The position numbers were made by a program, and so were the translations under genes. From the NCBI RefSeq assembly GCF_026262505.1, contig NC_067207.1, positions 1,062,252 through 1,126,251 of the forward strand: 64,000 nt of DNA, written 5' to 3'. Positions within the stretch are counted from its first letter, which is position 1. Each line of letters starts with the position of its first letter. Of this stretch, positions 20,223 through 33,100 are shown piece by piece. The notes under the pieces were generated by a model that worked only from the letters and a program-made list of their open reading frames with translations, was not told the origin of the DNA and ran no database searches. This DNA comes from Trichomonas vaginalis G3 (lineage: Eukaryota; Parabasalia; Trichomonadida; Trichomonadidae).

Positions 20223-21198
20223 TTAAAATTAAATTTTTCTGTATGTTTTATTTTAAAAAAATGATTTAGATATATAGCTATGGTCAGACCAATGTTTGAT
20301 AGATTATCATATTTAGCGATATCCTCCCAAAAAGAGGAATACAGGCGTGAAGATGTACAGAAAATAAAATCTTCAGATTTAAACCGGAAATTTGAATCAA
20401 ATAGTGATTATAAAAATGTCATTTACCAAAATGTGTTCAAATTATCTTTTCCTACATATTTGGCAAAAATGTCATTTGACAATTAAACTGCATGAAAAAA
20501 AATTGAGAGAGCAAAAATGTCATTTGCCATTGAAACAGAATGCTTTTCTTCATTCTTGGCTTACTTTTCAGAGTCAGAAACTCTGAGCGAAAATTCCCTA
20601 TTCATAGGAAATGGGAGCTTGCTGATGGCCGTTTCTTATTACTTAGAGAAGGACAAGATTGCTACTATTCGATGATGTACACATGTGATTGGATTTCGAG
20701 GGCTTATATTTCTGATGGCACAAACGAGGTCTCATTTACCAAAACTTCAGGCACAGTAAAACTTGCCGATGGAAGAACTGCTGGTGTTGGTAACGACAAT
20801 TATCTGAGAATAGTTGGAAGTAGTCTTGCATCGACAGAGACACATCATCTTGGCGTTTTTAACTTATTTTGTTAAAAAAGAAAGGCTTTTTACTACATAA
20901 TTTTTTTTTAGTTTAGTTTAGTTTATGTCGAAAATGCTACTTAACCTCATATGAGGTCTTAGAACCTACTTTTTGATGGTTGGGAAATTGATTTTTTGTA
21001 CTTGTTTATTTCAGAATTCGAAAAACAAGTACAAATAGTAAAAATGCTTAAAGATATGGTATCATTGCTTCCAACTGTGCGTTGCTTGAGCTCAGTGAGT
21101 TTTACTACTAAAGAAAAATTGCAAAAATAAGAGACATATAAAAATCGTTTTTTTATAAAAATCTTTGTCACTTTTCTCGTTTTGAATTTTATCGAAAA
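20223..21198. other. spacer with small gene remnants
   Basis: Between two plus-strand genes. A 68-codon frame (ATG 20280 to 20486) and a 111-codon frame (ATG 20540 to 20875) are open; the latter contains KWELADGRFLLLREGQDCYY and VKLADGRTAGVGNDNYLRIV, which looks like real protein. From ATG 20518 another frame reads MSFAIETECFSSFLAYFSES. Overlapping coding-like frames suggest decayed gene fragments. Family not recognised. The word AAAAATGTCATTT occurs at 20412, 20465 and 20513. Confidence 0.35.
20540..20875 (+). CDS. hypothetical small protein, possibly a gene fragment
   Basis: A 111-residue frame whose part after residue 25 has good amino-acid composition and two ADGR motifs (WELADGRFLL and KLADGRTAGV), suggesting a short internal beta-repeat. 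The first 20 residues are hydrophobic and could be a signal peptide (MLFFILGLLFRV), but they overlap another open frame that starts at 20518. The ending HLGVFNLFC is abrupt. It may be the 3' remnant of a longer gene. Confidence 0.3.
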   Translation: MLFFILGLLFRVRNSERKFPIHRKWELADGRFLLLREGQDCYYSMMYTCDWISRAYISDGTNEVSFTKTSGTVKLADGRTAGVGNDNYLRIVGSSLASTETHHLGVFNLFC

Positions 21199-24100
21199 AT
21201 GAGCGAAGAGAGTTCTGTATTCACAGAATTTCGAAATCTTTGCATCAGTTTCGATAAAGGCCAGGATCAGTCTCAGAAAGAGGAGAAAAAGAATCTCCTC
21301 GAGAAAGTCGAAACCATCTATCTACAGATGAGTCGTCTTGATGTTGCATCCTTAGGCTCACTTGCCGAGGCTTTTGCTATAATGGATACTACTTCGCAAG
21401 CTATTGATAGAATTTGGACAGATTGCACTATATATTCCTCTGACCAAGTTCTAAAATTAATGAATTATATATCATCAGATCTTTCTAAATTCGTTATCGC
21501 ATCAGTTGCATCATTTAAATTATTTGACAATACAAAATCATCACGTACATTAGCTTTATGTTCCCAAATACTCTCAAAATGGTACAATCAAGCAATAACT
21601 TTTACAACAACACAATGGCCTCAATTTACTCCAAGGCCATGGAATTCAGGCAAATACGAAAACCCTGAAATCGCACAATTATATTATCGTGTAAACTTTT
21701 TCGCAGAATACAGGCGCTCTTTCTTCTACTGTGCCCAATTCAAGCAGAACTTTATGCCACCAAATATCCAAAACATTGGTGGACATATTGAGCTCACTGA
21801 AGATAAATGGAACGAAATTACTTCTTTTCTCATGGGCCATTTGAAATCATTGCTATTCGGTGACGGTGGCGTAATTGATAACGTTAATGCACAATTAAAA
21901 TCCGTATCAGATAGCCAAGATGCTTTAGCTTCTTTAATTCAATCTTTATCTTTTCTCAAGAATTTCCCAGAGTTTACAAAAGTCGTTCAACCTTACGAAG
22001 AAACACGCGATAAATTATTCCTTACATTCTTAGACCTTATTAAAGGCCAATTACCACAACATCAAAGCGAAGACCCAACAGATACTGTTGGAACAATCTG
22101 GATTCTTCATCAAATACAATACTGCAGAGCTTTTATGGCAAAAATCCAAAATCCTGCTCAAAATGTTACAGATGAATGCAATAATGTCGTTAATTTATTT
22201 GAAAAATCCGTCGAAAAGTCATATCTCGCTTGGTATAAGCAGCTCAGCTCGAAACTTGACTCAGTTGATTTTACAAAACCATTATTTACATTTGAATTTA
22301 ATTCTTCGTCAAAATTAGCATCACTTGCCTTCCCAGAAGAATTCACAAACTATATGGATCAAGCTGCCGACCTCACAGCCTTAAAGAAACGCATTCCAAA
22401 CGAACTTCAAGCAAAACTCAAGAAAGTTCGCGACCAGAAAGGCTACTACTGCTCAATCAAGCAAGTTTGTGATTACTACAATGCAACAATTCTCTCAATT
22501 ATTCGACCACTTCGAAGATTACTTATTCAATACGTTGATCAGTTTATTAACTCCTTCCAATCGATTGTTTCCGTTGATTTTACATTCCCTGAGAATGTTG
22601 AGCAGTTTATTGGCTCAATATTGAAGCAAGCGAAAGATTTGGATAATACAAACAACCAAATGCTTTCAATTCATAAGAAATTCATTGCTGATATCTCCAA
22701 TTTGTTCGATTGCAGCTTAATTACAGGCGAAGAGAAGTGGAAAGAGACATTACGTTCAATTCGTAACCAAATTTACGAAATTTATCGTAATGGCCTTACA
22801 AATGTCAAGCCATGGATGAAGCATCTTAATGCCCAGATCTACAAAGCTCTTGATTACCAATTTGACAAGACTTTGATGACAATGGAAAATGATGTTCAAA
22901 AAACAACAGTTGAAATATCATATAACGTTGATTCTCGTACAGTTATTTTTGAACCATCACTTGGCAATCTCCGCCAACAACTTTACAACCAAATTACAAA
23001 ATTAATTTCAATTCCTTCGCATTTCGCCGGAGTCACGCTTTCCCAGAAGACCGATGCAGCATCAGAGTTCGCAGCCATCATCCATGGTCACACAGACTCC
23101 ATAGAACAGCTTTATCAGCGTACAGAAAAACTTATTAATACAATTTCAGGTTGCACCAAGCAATTAAACACCTGGATTGCATTAGGCGCAATCGCCGACT
23201 TCGATGCTCGCATTTCCACCATGTTCAGCTCTCCAGAAGAGTTCCGAACAAATCTGAATTTTGTATCTATCCGCGAAAGTGAAATTGAACAACTTCCAGA
23301 CACCCAACAGTTCGAGTTCATCACTATTTCCTACAAACTCGCGAAAGCAAGCTTCAGAAAGCTTGTTACAGAGTACAAACGTTCGATTTGCAATTTGTTG
23401 AGAAAATCTCTTGACAACGACATCTCAACTGTCATGGATTTCATCAACAACTCATTAGCTTCTGTACAAACATCAGTACAGACAAGTGAAGAAGTCCGCA
23501 AATCCCGTGAAAACATTGTTGCTCTTTCCAAAATGGTCAATGATTATTCTAAAACATTCCAATCTATTCGTGCAAAATCATCTTTGTTGATGATTCACGA
23601 TCAGCAAAGTCGCCAATCCCTTCAGTTCCAGATAGATTCAATACAAAGCCACTGGGAAATCTTCAGAGGTACATTGCAAGACCAGAACAAAGTCATTACT
23701 CAGCAAATGAGAACTTTGAAGACATTGATGTCCCAGAAAATTGATGATTTCCAGAGAAGAACTACATCATTCAAACTCAAGTGGGAAGAGAGGAAACCAA
23801 AGGATGTTGACTTCAAGAACGAAGCAGCTGTTAAGAAAGCAATTAACACTGTCAAAGAAACTAAAAACGGATTGGAAGAGTTCAAGAAAGAAAGAGATCT
23901 TCTGTTGGAAGAAGAAGCAAGTTTCGGTGTCAAACAAGAAAGACAATTCCCTGACATTAAAGAAGTCTCTCAGCAGCTGAAAGCATTCGAATCAACATGG
24001 TTATTAGTTGATAAATGGCAGACATCGTTAGATGAAATGTCACATGAAGATTGGGTTACTTTTAGAACTCATATTTTCGATTTGGAAGAGTTTTTGCAAC

Positions 24101-27100
24101 AATGGGAACAAACAGTGAATTCTGTTCCTCAAAGCGAAGTTTCCAATTACGTTTTGGATCAAGTTCACACATTATTGAAAGCTTATCCATCAATGAAATA
24201 CGTAAGAGGAGATAACTGGGTTGCAGAACATTGGGAAGAGCTCGGAATCATCATCAAATTCCCAAGACCAATGAAAATCAATGATCTCAAACTCGCCGAC
24301 ATCCTTAACTCCGCTGATAAAATCAGAATCAATGAGCACAAAATCAAGCAATTGTGCGAAAGAGCAAAAGGAGAAGGAACAATAAGAAGCGCGCTCAGAG
24401 AAATCAGAGAATGGAACATGCACACGGAATTCATTTTGTTCGAACAACAAGGTGTTCCTGTCATCAAGGAATGGAAGGATTTGTTGACACAAGTTTCAGA
24501 TATGCAGGCAACAATCCAATCTCTGTCTTCCCTTCAATACGCTGAAGCTTTCGAAAGTGAAATTCAATTGTGGACAACAAAATTCACTACTTTACATGAG
24601 ACGCTTTTACTCTTAAACCAAATTCAGAGGAAATGGCTTCATTTAGCACCAATTTTCTCTTCTGGAGCTTTACCCAGCCATACAGAAAAGTTCAATGCTC
24701 TTGACAACCAATTCAGAAGTTTGATGAACGATACAAAGAAAGATCCACAAGTCACTTCACTTCTCAACAAATACGATATTGTTTCATTGTTGAAAGGACT
24801 GTTAGAAGGCTTAGATGCATGCCAGAGTGCATTAACAGCATTCCTTGAGAGCAAAAGACAAGGATTTCCAAGATTATACTTCATTGGAGATTTCGATTTA
24901 CTCGACATTCTCGGAAAAGTCAAAGATTCTCCTGATGTTGTTCAAACACATCTCAAGAACTTGTTCCAAGGTATTTCCTCTGTTGTTTTCGATGACAACA
25001 AGAAATTGGTCGCTTTCTGTTCCTCTCTTGGCGAAAAAGTTTATTTACCAGAGCCAATTTTCACAAATTCATCAGTTGAAGTTTGGCTGAATGAATTGTG
25101 TGTTAAACAACAAAAGGCATTGATGCAATCTCTATCAGATTACGTACAAGGAAAGAGCTTCACGACAAAGAAATTCCCATCACAAATTGTCCAAGTCGGT
25201 GAAGCAATTAAATACACAAGTGATATGATTGCATCAATTCCTCACAGACAATTAAGAGATTGTTACAAGTCTTATCAGCAGAAATTACATGCAATTGCTG
25301 ATTTCAGGAAGAAACCATTAGAAGTAAGTGATGTTTCAAGCTCAATCAACACGGAAACAACAGATGAAAGTGAAATCTCATTGATTAAATGCTTGATTAT
25401 TGATTTCGTCCAATATACAAGTGTCATGGAAGAACTCCAGCAATACGATGTTGCTTCCTTAGATAACTTCCAATGGTTAAGGAGAATCAAGTACTTCTTC
25501 GAGAACGACAAATGCGTAATCAGAATGTGCGATGGAACATTTGATTACGGTTACGAATACCAAGGAAATGCTCCTAAACTTGTTCACACTCCTTTAACTG
25601 ATATCTGTTGGTCAACACTTTGTGAAGGTATGCACTTAGGTTTTGCAGGAAATCCATACGGTCCTGCAGGTACAGGTAAAACAGAATCAGTTAAAGCACT
25701 CGGACAAGCAATGGGAAGACAGGTTTTGGTATTCAACTGCGGTGATGGTATCGATGTCAAATCAATCTGTAGAATATTTACAGGTTTAGTACAATGCGGT
25801 GCTTGGGGTTGCTTCGATGAATTCAACCGTCTCGATGAACTTGTTTTGTCCGCTGTTTCCCAGCAAATTCAAGCAATTCAAACAGCAATTCTCAAGAAGA
25901 AAGAAAACGTTGCTCTTTTAGGAAAAACAATTCCTTTGGACTTGAAATCCGGTATCTTCGTAACATTGAATCCTGCAGGCAAAGCATACGGTGGCAGATC
26001 TAAACTTCCTAACAACTTGAAGGCTTTGTTTAGATCTGTTTCAATGTCTGCACCTGATAAAGCATTGATTGGCGAAATCATGCTTTATTCTGAAGGTTTC
26101 CAGGCTTCAACAGAACTCGCTCAAAGATTGACAACAACATTCTCTTTGGCCGACCAATTATTGTCTAAACAAAGACACTACGATTGGGGCTTACGTGCTC
26201 AGAAGACAGTTCTCAACATGGCTGGCCAATGGTTAAGAGAAAGCGATGGAAGCCAAAATGAAGCGGATATTGTTATCAGAGCTTTGTTATTCGATACATT
26301 AGGAAAACTTGATGACAAAGACAGATCATTGTTCTTGGATATCGTTAAAGATATCTTCAAGACACAAGATGCAAACGCAAACAACGAGAACTCATTACAA
26401 GATACAATAAACGAGATCATCAAAGAAAAGAAACTTCAGCCTTCTCAACAACAATTGACAAAAATCGCTCTCCTTCACCAACTTCTTCAGCACAGAACAG
26501 GTGCTGTTATCGTTGGCCCAGCAGGTTGCGGTAAGTCAACTGTTTGGAAAGTTCTTGCCGATGCATTAACAAAATCAGGTCATAAATGCAATGTTTGGCA
26601 TATTGTTCCAAAAAGTGACGCTTTAGAAATGTTGATGGGTTCCATTGATTTAGATACAAGAGAATGGACTGATGGTTCATTAACTAAAGCAGCAAGAGCA
26701 GCAGCTAAACTTCCTCCTGAAGAATTCGGTTTTATTGTTTGCGATGGCGATGTTGATCCAGTTTGGATTGAATCTTTGAACTCTGTTTTGGATGATAACA
26801 AACTTTTGACACTTCCAACAGGTGAAAGAATCCAATTCGATAAGAACGTAAAGTTTATCTTCGAAACACATTCATTGCAATTCGCTTCTCCAGCTACAGT
26901 ATCAAGAATGGGTGTTTTGTTCGTAAATGCTGTTGATTTCGATGTCAAATTAACATTCCCACAATTTACAGAGAAAATGAACCCAGAAATCCAAAAGTTG
27001 TTCAACAAATTCATACCACAAGTCATTACTTTGTTGCAGCAGAATGCACAGAACATGGTTTTCCCATTAACAGACTTGTCTATGGTAAGAAACATTTATC

Positions 27101-30100
27101 CACACGTTGCAAATTCAACAAACGAAACAGACTTTGTTTTAGGAGTTATAAGAGGTTCTGTTTCAATGTTGAATCCATCAGTTCATGAGAAATTCGCAAC
27201 ACTCATTCTCCAGAACGCTAAATCTTGCGGTATCAAGTTCAGTTCGATGAAGAATCCATTAACATCTTATGTTGCAAAAGACGGAAATGTTTCCAATTTC
27301 GATTACGTCAAAATGCCAGATAACGCCTGGAATGTCACAAATCCACCGTTCATCAAAACACCAGAAAGCTGCAGATTCCTTGCAATGGCTGAATCTCATG
27401 TCCAGATGAATCAACCTTTGTTAATTGTTGGTCCAAAGGGATGTGGAAAGACAACTTTGATTCAACAATTATATCCAGGAGATGTCGAAGTTATTAATTG
27501 CAATGCTTTGACAAACGCAAAGATTGTCATCCAGAGATTGACAGAGCTTTGTTCTTCATCACCTGGTGCAAATGGTATCAGAATGAAACCAAGATCTGGA
27601 AAGAATTTGACAATTTTCTTCAAAGGAATCCAATATCCAGCAGCTGATAAATTCGAAACAGTTCAATTGCATTCATTCATTAGACAGCTCACACAGCTAA
27701 ATGGCTTCATGAATGATGCTCTTGAATGGGTAGAATTAGTTGGAATCAACATCGTCGCTTCAATGAATCCTGGTGAATCATTACAAACAATTTCTGAAAG
27801 ATTGATTTCTCAATTCAGAATTGTTGTCATTGATTACGTTTCCAGCGATTCCCTGAAGTTCATCTATGGAGAATACGTAACAAAGATATTGCACACAGAA
27901 CAAGAATCAACATGGAACAATTCAAACCTTTGTTACGAACTCGCAAAATGCATCGTAACTGTTTACGATCAATTTTTGTCAGCAAACGGTTTCACTCTGA
28001 AAGATGTAACTAAATGGGTAACAGGAATCTCGAGGTATTCAGACAACAATCCAAATGAAATATTGTTGTTCGAAGCACAGAGATTATTCTCAGATAGATT
28101 GCAACAGGCAAAGAGAAAAGAATTCGAAGGTGTTTTGAGCAAAAACATTTCAGGAAAAGTTCTTGTTTACACATCATTTGGTTTCGATGATCATTTGTTA
28201 CACAGAGTATCAGCAAGCGAAGTTAAGAAGCAGTTGCAACAAGGATTAGTCCAATACGAAAGAGAAATCGGTCCTTTGGACATTTCTTTGGTTAATTACA
28301 CTGCTAAATTCGCGATGCAAATAAACAGAGCACTTTCATTACCAAAATCTCACGTTATGTTCATTGCAAACACAGGAACATCAACAAAAGAAGTCATGAG
28401 ATTAGTTGTTCACACAATGAAAGGCAAAGTTTATACTCCTGCAATCTTTGATGGATATTCTATTCGTCATTTCACAAATGATCTCAAAGCTTGCTTGAAT
28501 GGAAGCGCCTTTGATAAAGCAATGAGTGTATTCTGTATGGAAGAATATCAGTTAATTGATTCCGCTTTCTACGAATACATCAATTCTTTGCTTGCAGGTG
28601 TTTTCCCATCGAATCTTTACACTGCTGAAGAAATCAAAGCAATTTTGAGTCAATTAGAAGACATTTCTTTCGAAGATTTCAAGAAACTAGTCTTCGAGAA
28701 CTTCAGATTCGCTTTGATCATTGATCCAAGATCATCCGGATACCAATCAATCATCAAGTCACAGCCAATGTTCACTGAAGCTTGTTCGATTCTTTCTGTT
28801 GGAGAATTGTCAGAAAATATTTTGAATGACATGACTCCACAAATTGTCTCTAAGATCGAAGCTCCAGAAGACACAGCTAAAATACTATTTGGCAATATCG
28901 CGAAGACACTTGACATGTCAACAAGCGATTTCCCTGCTTTCATCATGAATTTCAACGAACTTTCGAAGAAGAAATCAGATTCGTTGGCAAAGAGAAAGCA
29001 GTTTTTGTCAGATGGTTTATTAAGGTTAAATGCTGTTGCATCAAAGGTTAACCAGCTTTCCAAAGAAGCTGATGCACAGAGAGCACAAGTCGAAGAGAAA
29101 GAAAAGAGAGCCAATGAAGCCATGAACGAAATTTCCAAGACAATGACAGAACTCACGAAACAACAAGATCAAATGGACGTAATTCAACAAGATTTGACAA
29201 AGAAAGAAGGCGAATTAAGTGTCCAAAGAGAAGAGATCGATAAGCAATTAGCTGATATCAAACCAACATTACAAGCTGCTTCAGAGAAAGTTTCTCAAAT
29301 CAGACCAGAACATCTCTCTGAAATTAAATCATTCACTTCTCCTCCACCATTAGTTCGTGATGTTTTAACTGGTGTTGTTTTGTTGTTAGGAAACCAGAAC
29401 GTTTCATGGGCAGGTATCAAACAAGTTATCTCAGGATCCGGATTCCTTATGTCTATCTTGAGATTTGATCCTCACAATGTCACAAACAAAATGATCAATG
29501 ATGTTGAGAATTTCATCAAATCTCACATGGGATCATTTGACAGAGAACAAGCTGAGAGATCTTCTGCAGCAGCTGCTCCTCTTTCACAATGGGTTAAAGC
29601 AATGGTTAAGTACTGTGCTGTTATCCAAAGAGTTCAGCCTCTCGAGAACAAGATGAAAGAATTAGATGACCAATTAGTTTCATCAAGAAATCAGTTGAAA
29701 GACTTAGAACAAAAGAAAGTTTCCTTGAACAAGAGAGTCATCGAGATGCAAGAACAATTCAAGGAATACACAGCAGAAGCTGAGAAACTCAGAATATCTC
29801 TTACAGAACTTGAAGAAAGAACTAAAGCTGCTTCAAGTTTGTTGAATAAACTCGGTGATGAACAAAAGAGATGGGCAAGCCAAGTTAAAGACATCGAGAA
29901 AGAAGTTTCAACAATTCAACCAAGACTCATTATGTCCGCTGCTTTCATGACAATCTGTGGTTCAATGAACGAAACAGAAAGAAGCGACGTAATGAAGAAA
30001 TTGGCTGAAAAACTCGAATTGAAAGAACCTTTCTCTTTCACACCATTCATGAATACACAATCCAAAATTCTTGAAATGAAGCACAACGGATTCCCATCTG

Positions 30101-33100
30101 ATGATCTTTCAGTAGAAAACGCCCAAATCATCCAGATTTCCACACAAAGACCTTTGTTTGTTATTGATCCAACAGAACACGTCGTAGAATGGTTGCAAAG
30201 TGTTTTAGGTCCATCTGCAGAAGTTCTTTCAAGTTCTCATCCAAGATTCCAACACCAAGTCACATTGGCAATCAGATTTGGAAAGAAACTTATTATCAGA
30301 GAAGCAGATAAAGTTCCTTTGTGTTTGTATCCATTCTTGAACAGAGAATTCGTGATGTCTAATGGACATTTGACTGTTTGCGTCGGCGACAAATTCATTG
30401 ATGTCCATCCTGACTTCAGATTGATCATTGTTACAAGAGATGCAGCAATCAAATTAACAGCGAGAGAGAAATCTCTTGTCAGTTTAGTTAATTTCACTGT
30501 AACTAAGACAGCTTTGAAAGCACAGTTACTGACATTAGCACTGACAACAGAGATGCCAGAACTCGAAGAGAAGCATCAAGAACAATTAAACGAATCAGAA
30601 CAACTCAAGATCGAACTCGGAAAATTGGAAGAAGGTTTGCTTGAAATTCTCGGAAAAGCAAATCCAGATACAATTCTCCAGAACAAGGAACTCATTCAGA
30701 GCCTTGATGACAAGAAGAAGAGAGCTGTTGATGTTGAAAACAGACTCAAACAAGTTGAAGAATTCCAGAAACAAATCGAAGAGAAAAGATCACAATATCA
30801 AATGTTGGCTGATGTTTCTTCATCAATTTACTTCGCAATCGAGAATTTGCATTTGGTTCATCCAATGTACAAATTCTCTTTGAACGAGTTCACGAAGTTG
30901 TTCATTTCTACATTCTCAGCTTGCCAAGAGAAAGAAAAACGTGTCAAGAACTTAATTTTGACATTCAACTCCATGGCATATTCACACTTCTCTCGTGCTT
31001 TGTTCAGAGAGCACAGATTAGTGTTTGGTATGCAATTGTTGAAGACAGTTTATCCTAAGATGTTCCCAGAACCAGAATATCAACATTTGTTGAGACAGAA
31101 ACCAGCACAAAGTGTTGATGGAATTCCTCAATTCATACCTGCAGAAAGAAGACAATCTTTGGCAAGTTTGAACCAGCAATTCCCAGATTTAGTTGCTAAG
31201 TTACAAATAGCAAATAATGACAGACAATGGATGGCTTGGTTGCAGAGTAATTCACCAGAAATGAACTCCGAATGGCCACAAATTGAAGGAAAATCAATTC
31301 AAGAACTTGGTGTTTCACAACTCCAAAAGATCTTGATTCTTCAAGCCTTAAGACCAGATAGAGTCATTGCAGCTCTCGAAAAACTTGTAATTTCAACATT
31401 CAAGAACCCAAGAATTCTCTCATTAAGAGAAGTAATGACAGAAGAAACAGAAAACTGCTTTGTCTTCATTGTCACTCCTGGCAGTGATCCAAGCATCGAA
31501 CTCAAGGAAATCGCAATGGAAATCGAAACAGTTGGAGAGAACAATTTCATTGAACTCGCGCTTGGTGAATGCGATTCTCAAGAAGCTTTGTCATTAGTTA
31601 AGAGTGCTGCAAGAGGTGGACAATGGGCTGTAATCAAGAACGTCCATCTCGATATTGATTTCTTGCAACAACTCGAGAAAACATTGCCATCATTAGCTCC
31701 TAAAGATGGATTCAAATTAATTTTGACAACAGAAGCAACAACATCATTCCCGAATGTTTTGCTTCAGAGCTCCGCAAAGATTGCTTACGAAGCACCTCCA
31801 GGCCTCATCAACCAAATGAAGAGAACATTGACATTGTGGAACGAAGACTGGTTCTCACAACAACCAAAGAGAGTCAGACAAGCTCTTGTTTCTCTCGCTC
31901 ATCTTCACGGTACATTGCAAGAAAGAAGAGCATTCATTCCTGTTGGTTGGTCTCAGTTCTTCGAGTTCACACAGGCAGACTTAAACGCTGCTTCCCAGAT
32001 CATTGTACAAAGATGCGAATCAACAGATGTCGTCAGAGGATTGATCGAAATGACTGTTTATGGAGGTCCAATGGATTCTCCATTCGACAGAAGAGTTCTT
32101 TCTAAATTCATTGAAAGAGCATTCCCTGCAAGAAAGACACCTTTGTTCGCAATCCCAGATGAACCAACACTTAATGATCTCCATGAAATGTTGGCGAAAT
32201 CGAATGCTGAAGATGGTCCAGGATTGTTGGAATTAGCACCAAATGCAAACGCAACAATCGCAAGATCTACATTAGTTTCGTCACTGAAACTTTTAGCTGT
32301 TTTAAGTGCAGCTTCAGGTGGAGATGAAACAACATCCAATGACCACTTCCAGCAAGTCGAAGAACTCTCAAAGACATATCCAAGTGCTTTGGAAGATGTT
32401 TCTGTTTCATTGGCAAACCATCCAGCAATCGATTTCCTTACTATTCAAAGAGCAGCAGCACACAAGCTCGCAAGGTCTGTTAAAGACGATTTGCAAAGTT
32501 TGTCAGGTGTTGTTGATGCTTCTTTGTTACCAGCACATTTGAGAGCTGTTTCAGGAGCATTACAATCCCAGAAAGTTCCAGCTGATTGGGATGTTGACTG
32601 GCTCAGATCTGAAGACATTTCAGAGTGGTTAGAAGAACTCTTCTCATCGACGGCAGCTGTAGATCAATGCGCAATGAGATTGAAGGACCACAATGTGTTA
32701 ACATCGCAACCTGTACCGCTTAAAGCAACAATCAGACCAGCAGCGTTTGTTATGGCTTTAATGCAGACAGCTGCAAGAATGAACAACGCTGAAATGGATA
32801 ATATGATGTTAACTGCTTCATTTAATTCACCTCCATCACAGTCTTACTTGACAATTAATGTCTGCGACATTGCTGCACAAGTTGCTGTTGTTTCTGGTGG
32901 TAGAGTTACAATGTCTAAGTCTCCAAACAATGATATTGAAAAGGTGGAAAAGTTCTTCCTTTCTGTGATGCCGCTCGACAGAGCTGCAAATGGAATTCTC
33001 CTTCCAGTTTTCGAATCTATCGGAAGAGATCGCCTCGTCTGCAAGGTTTTGACACCATGCGATGAAGCTGAGAAAGATGCACTGGTTTTATCCTCTGCTG

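Noticed and set aside
26580-27095. 171-codon minus-strand frame within the dynein gene
   Set aside because: Antisense to the AAA2 region of an intact heavy chain; many cysteines and no homology-like features.
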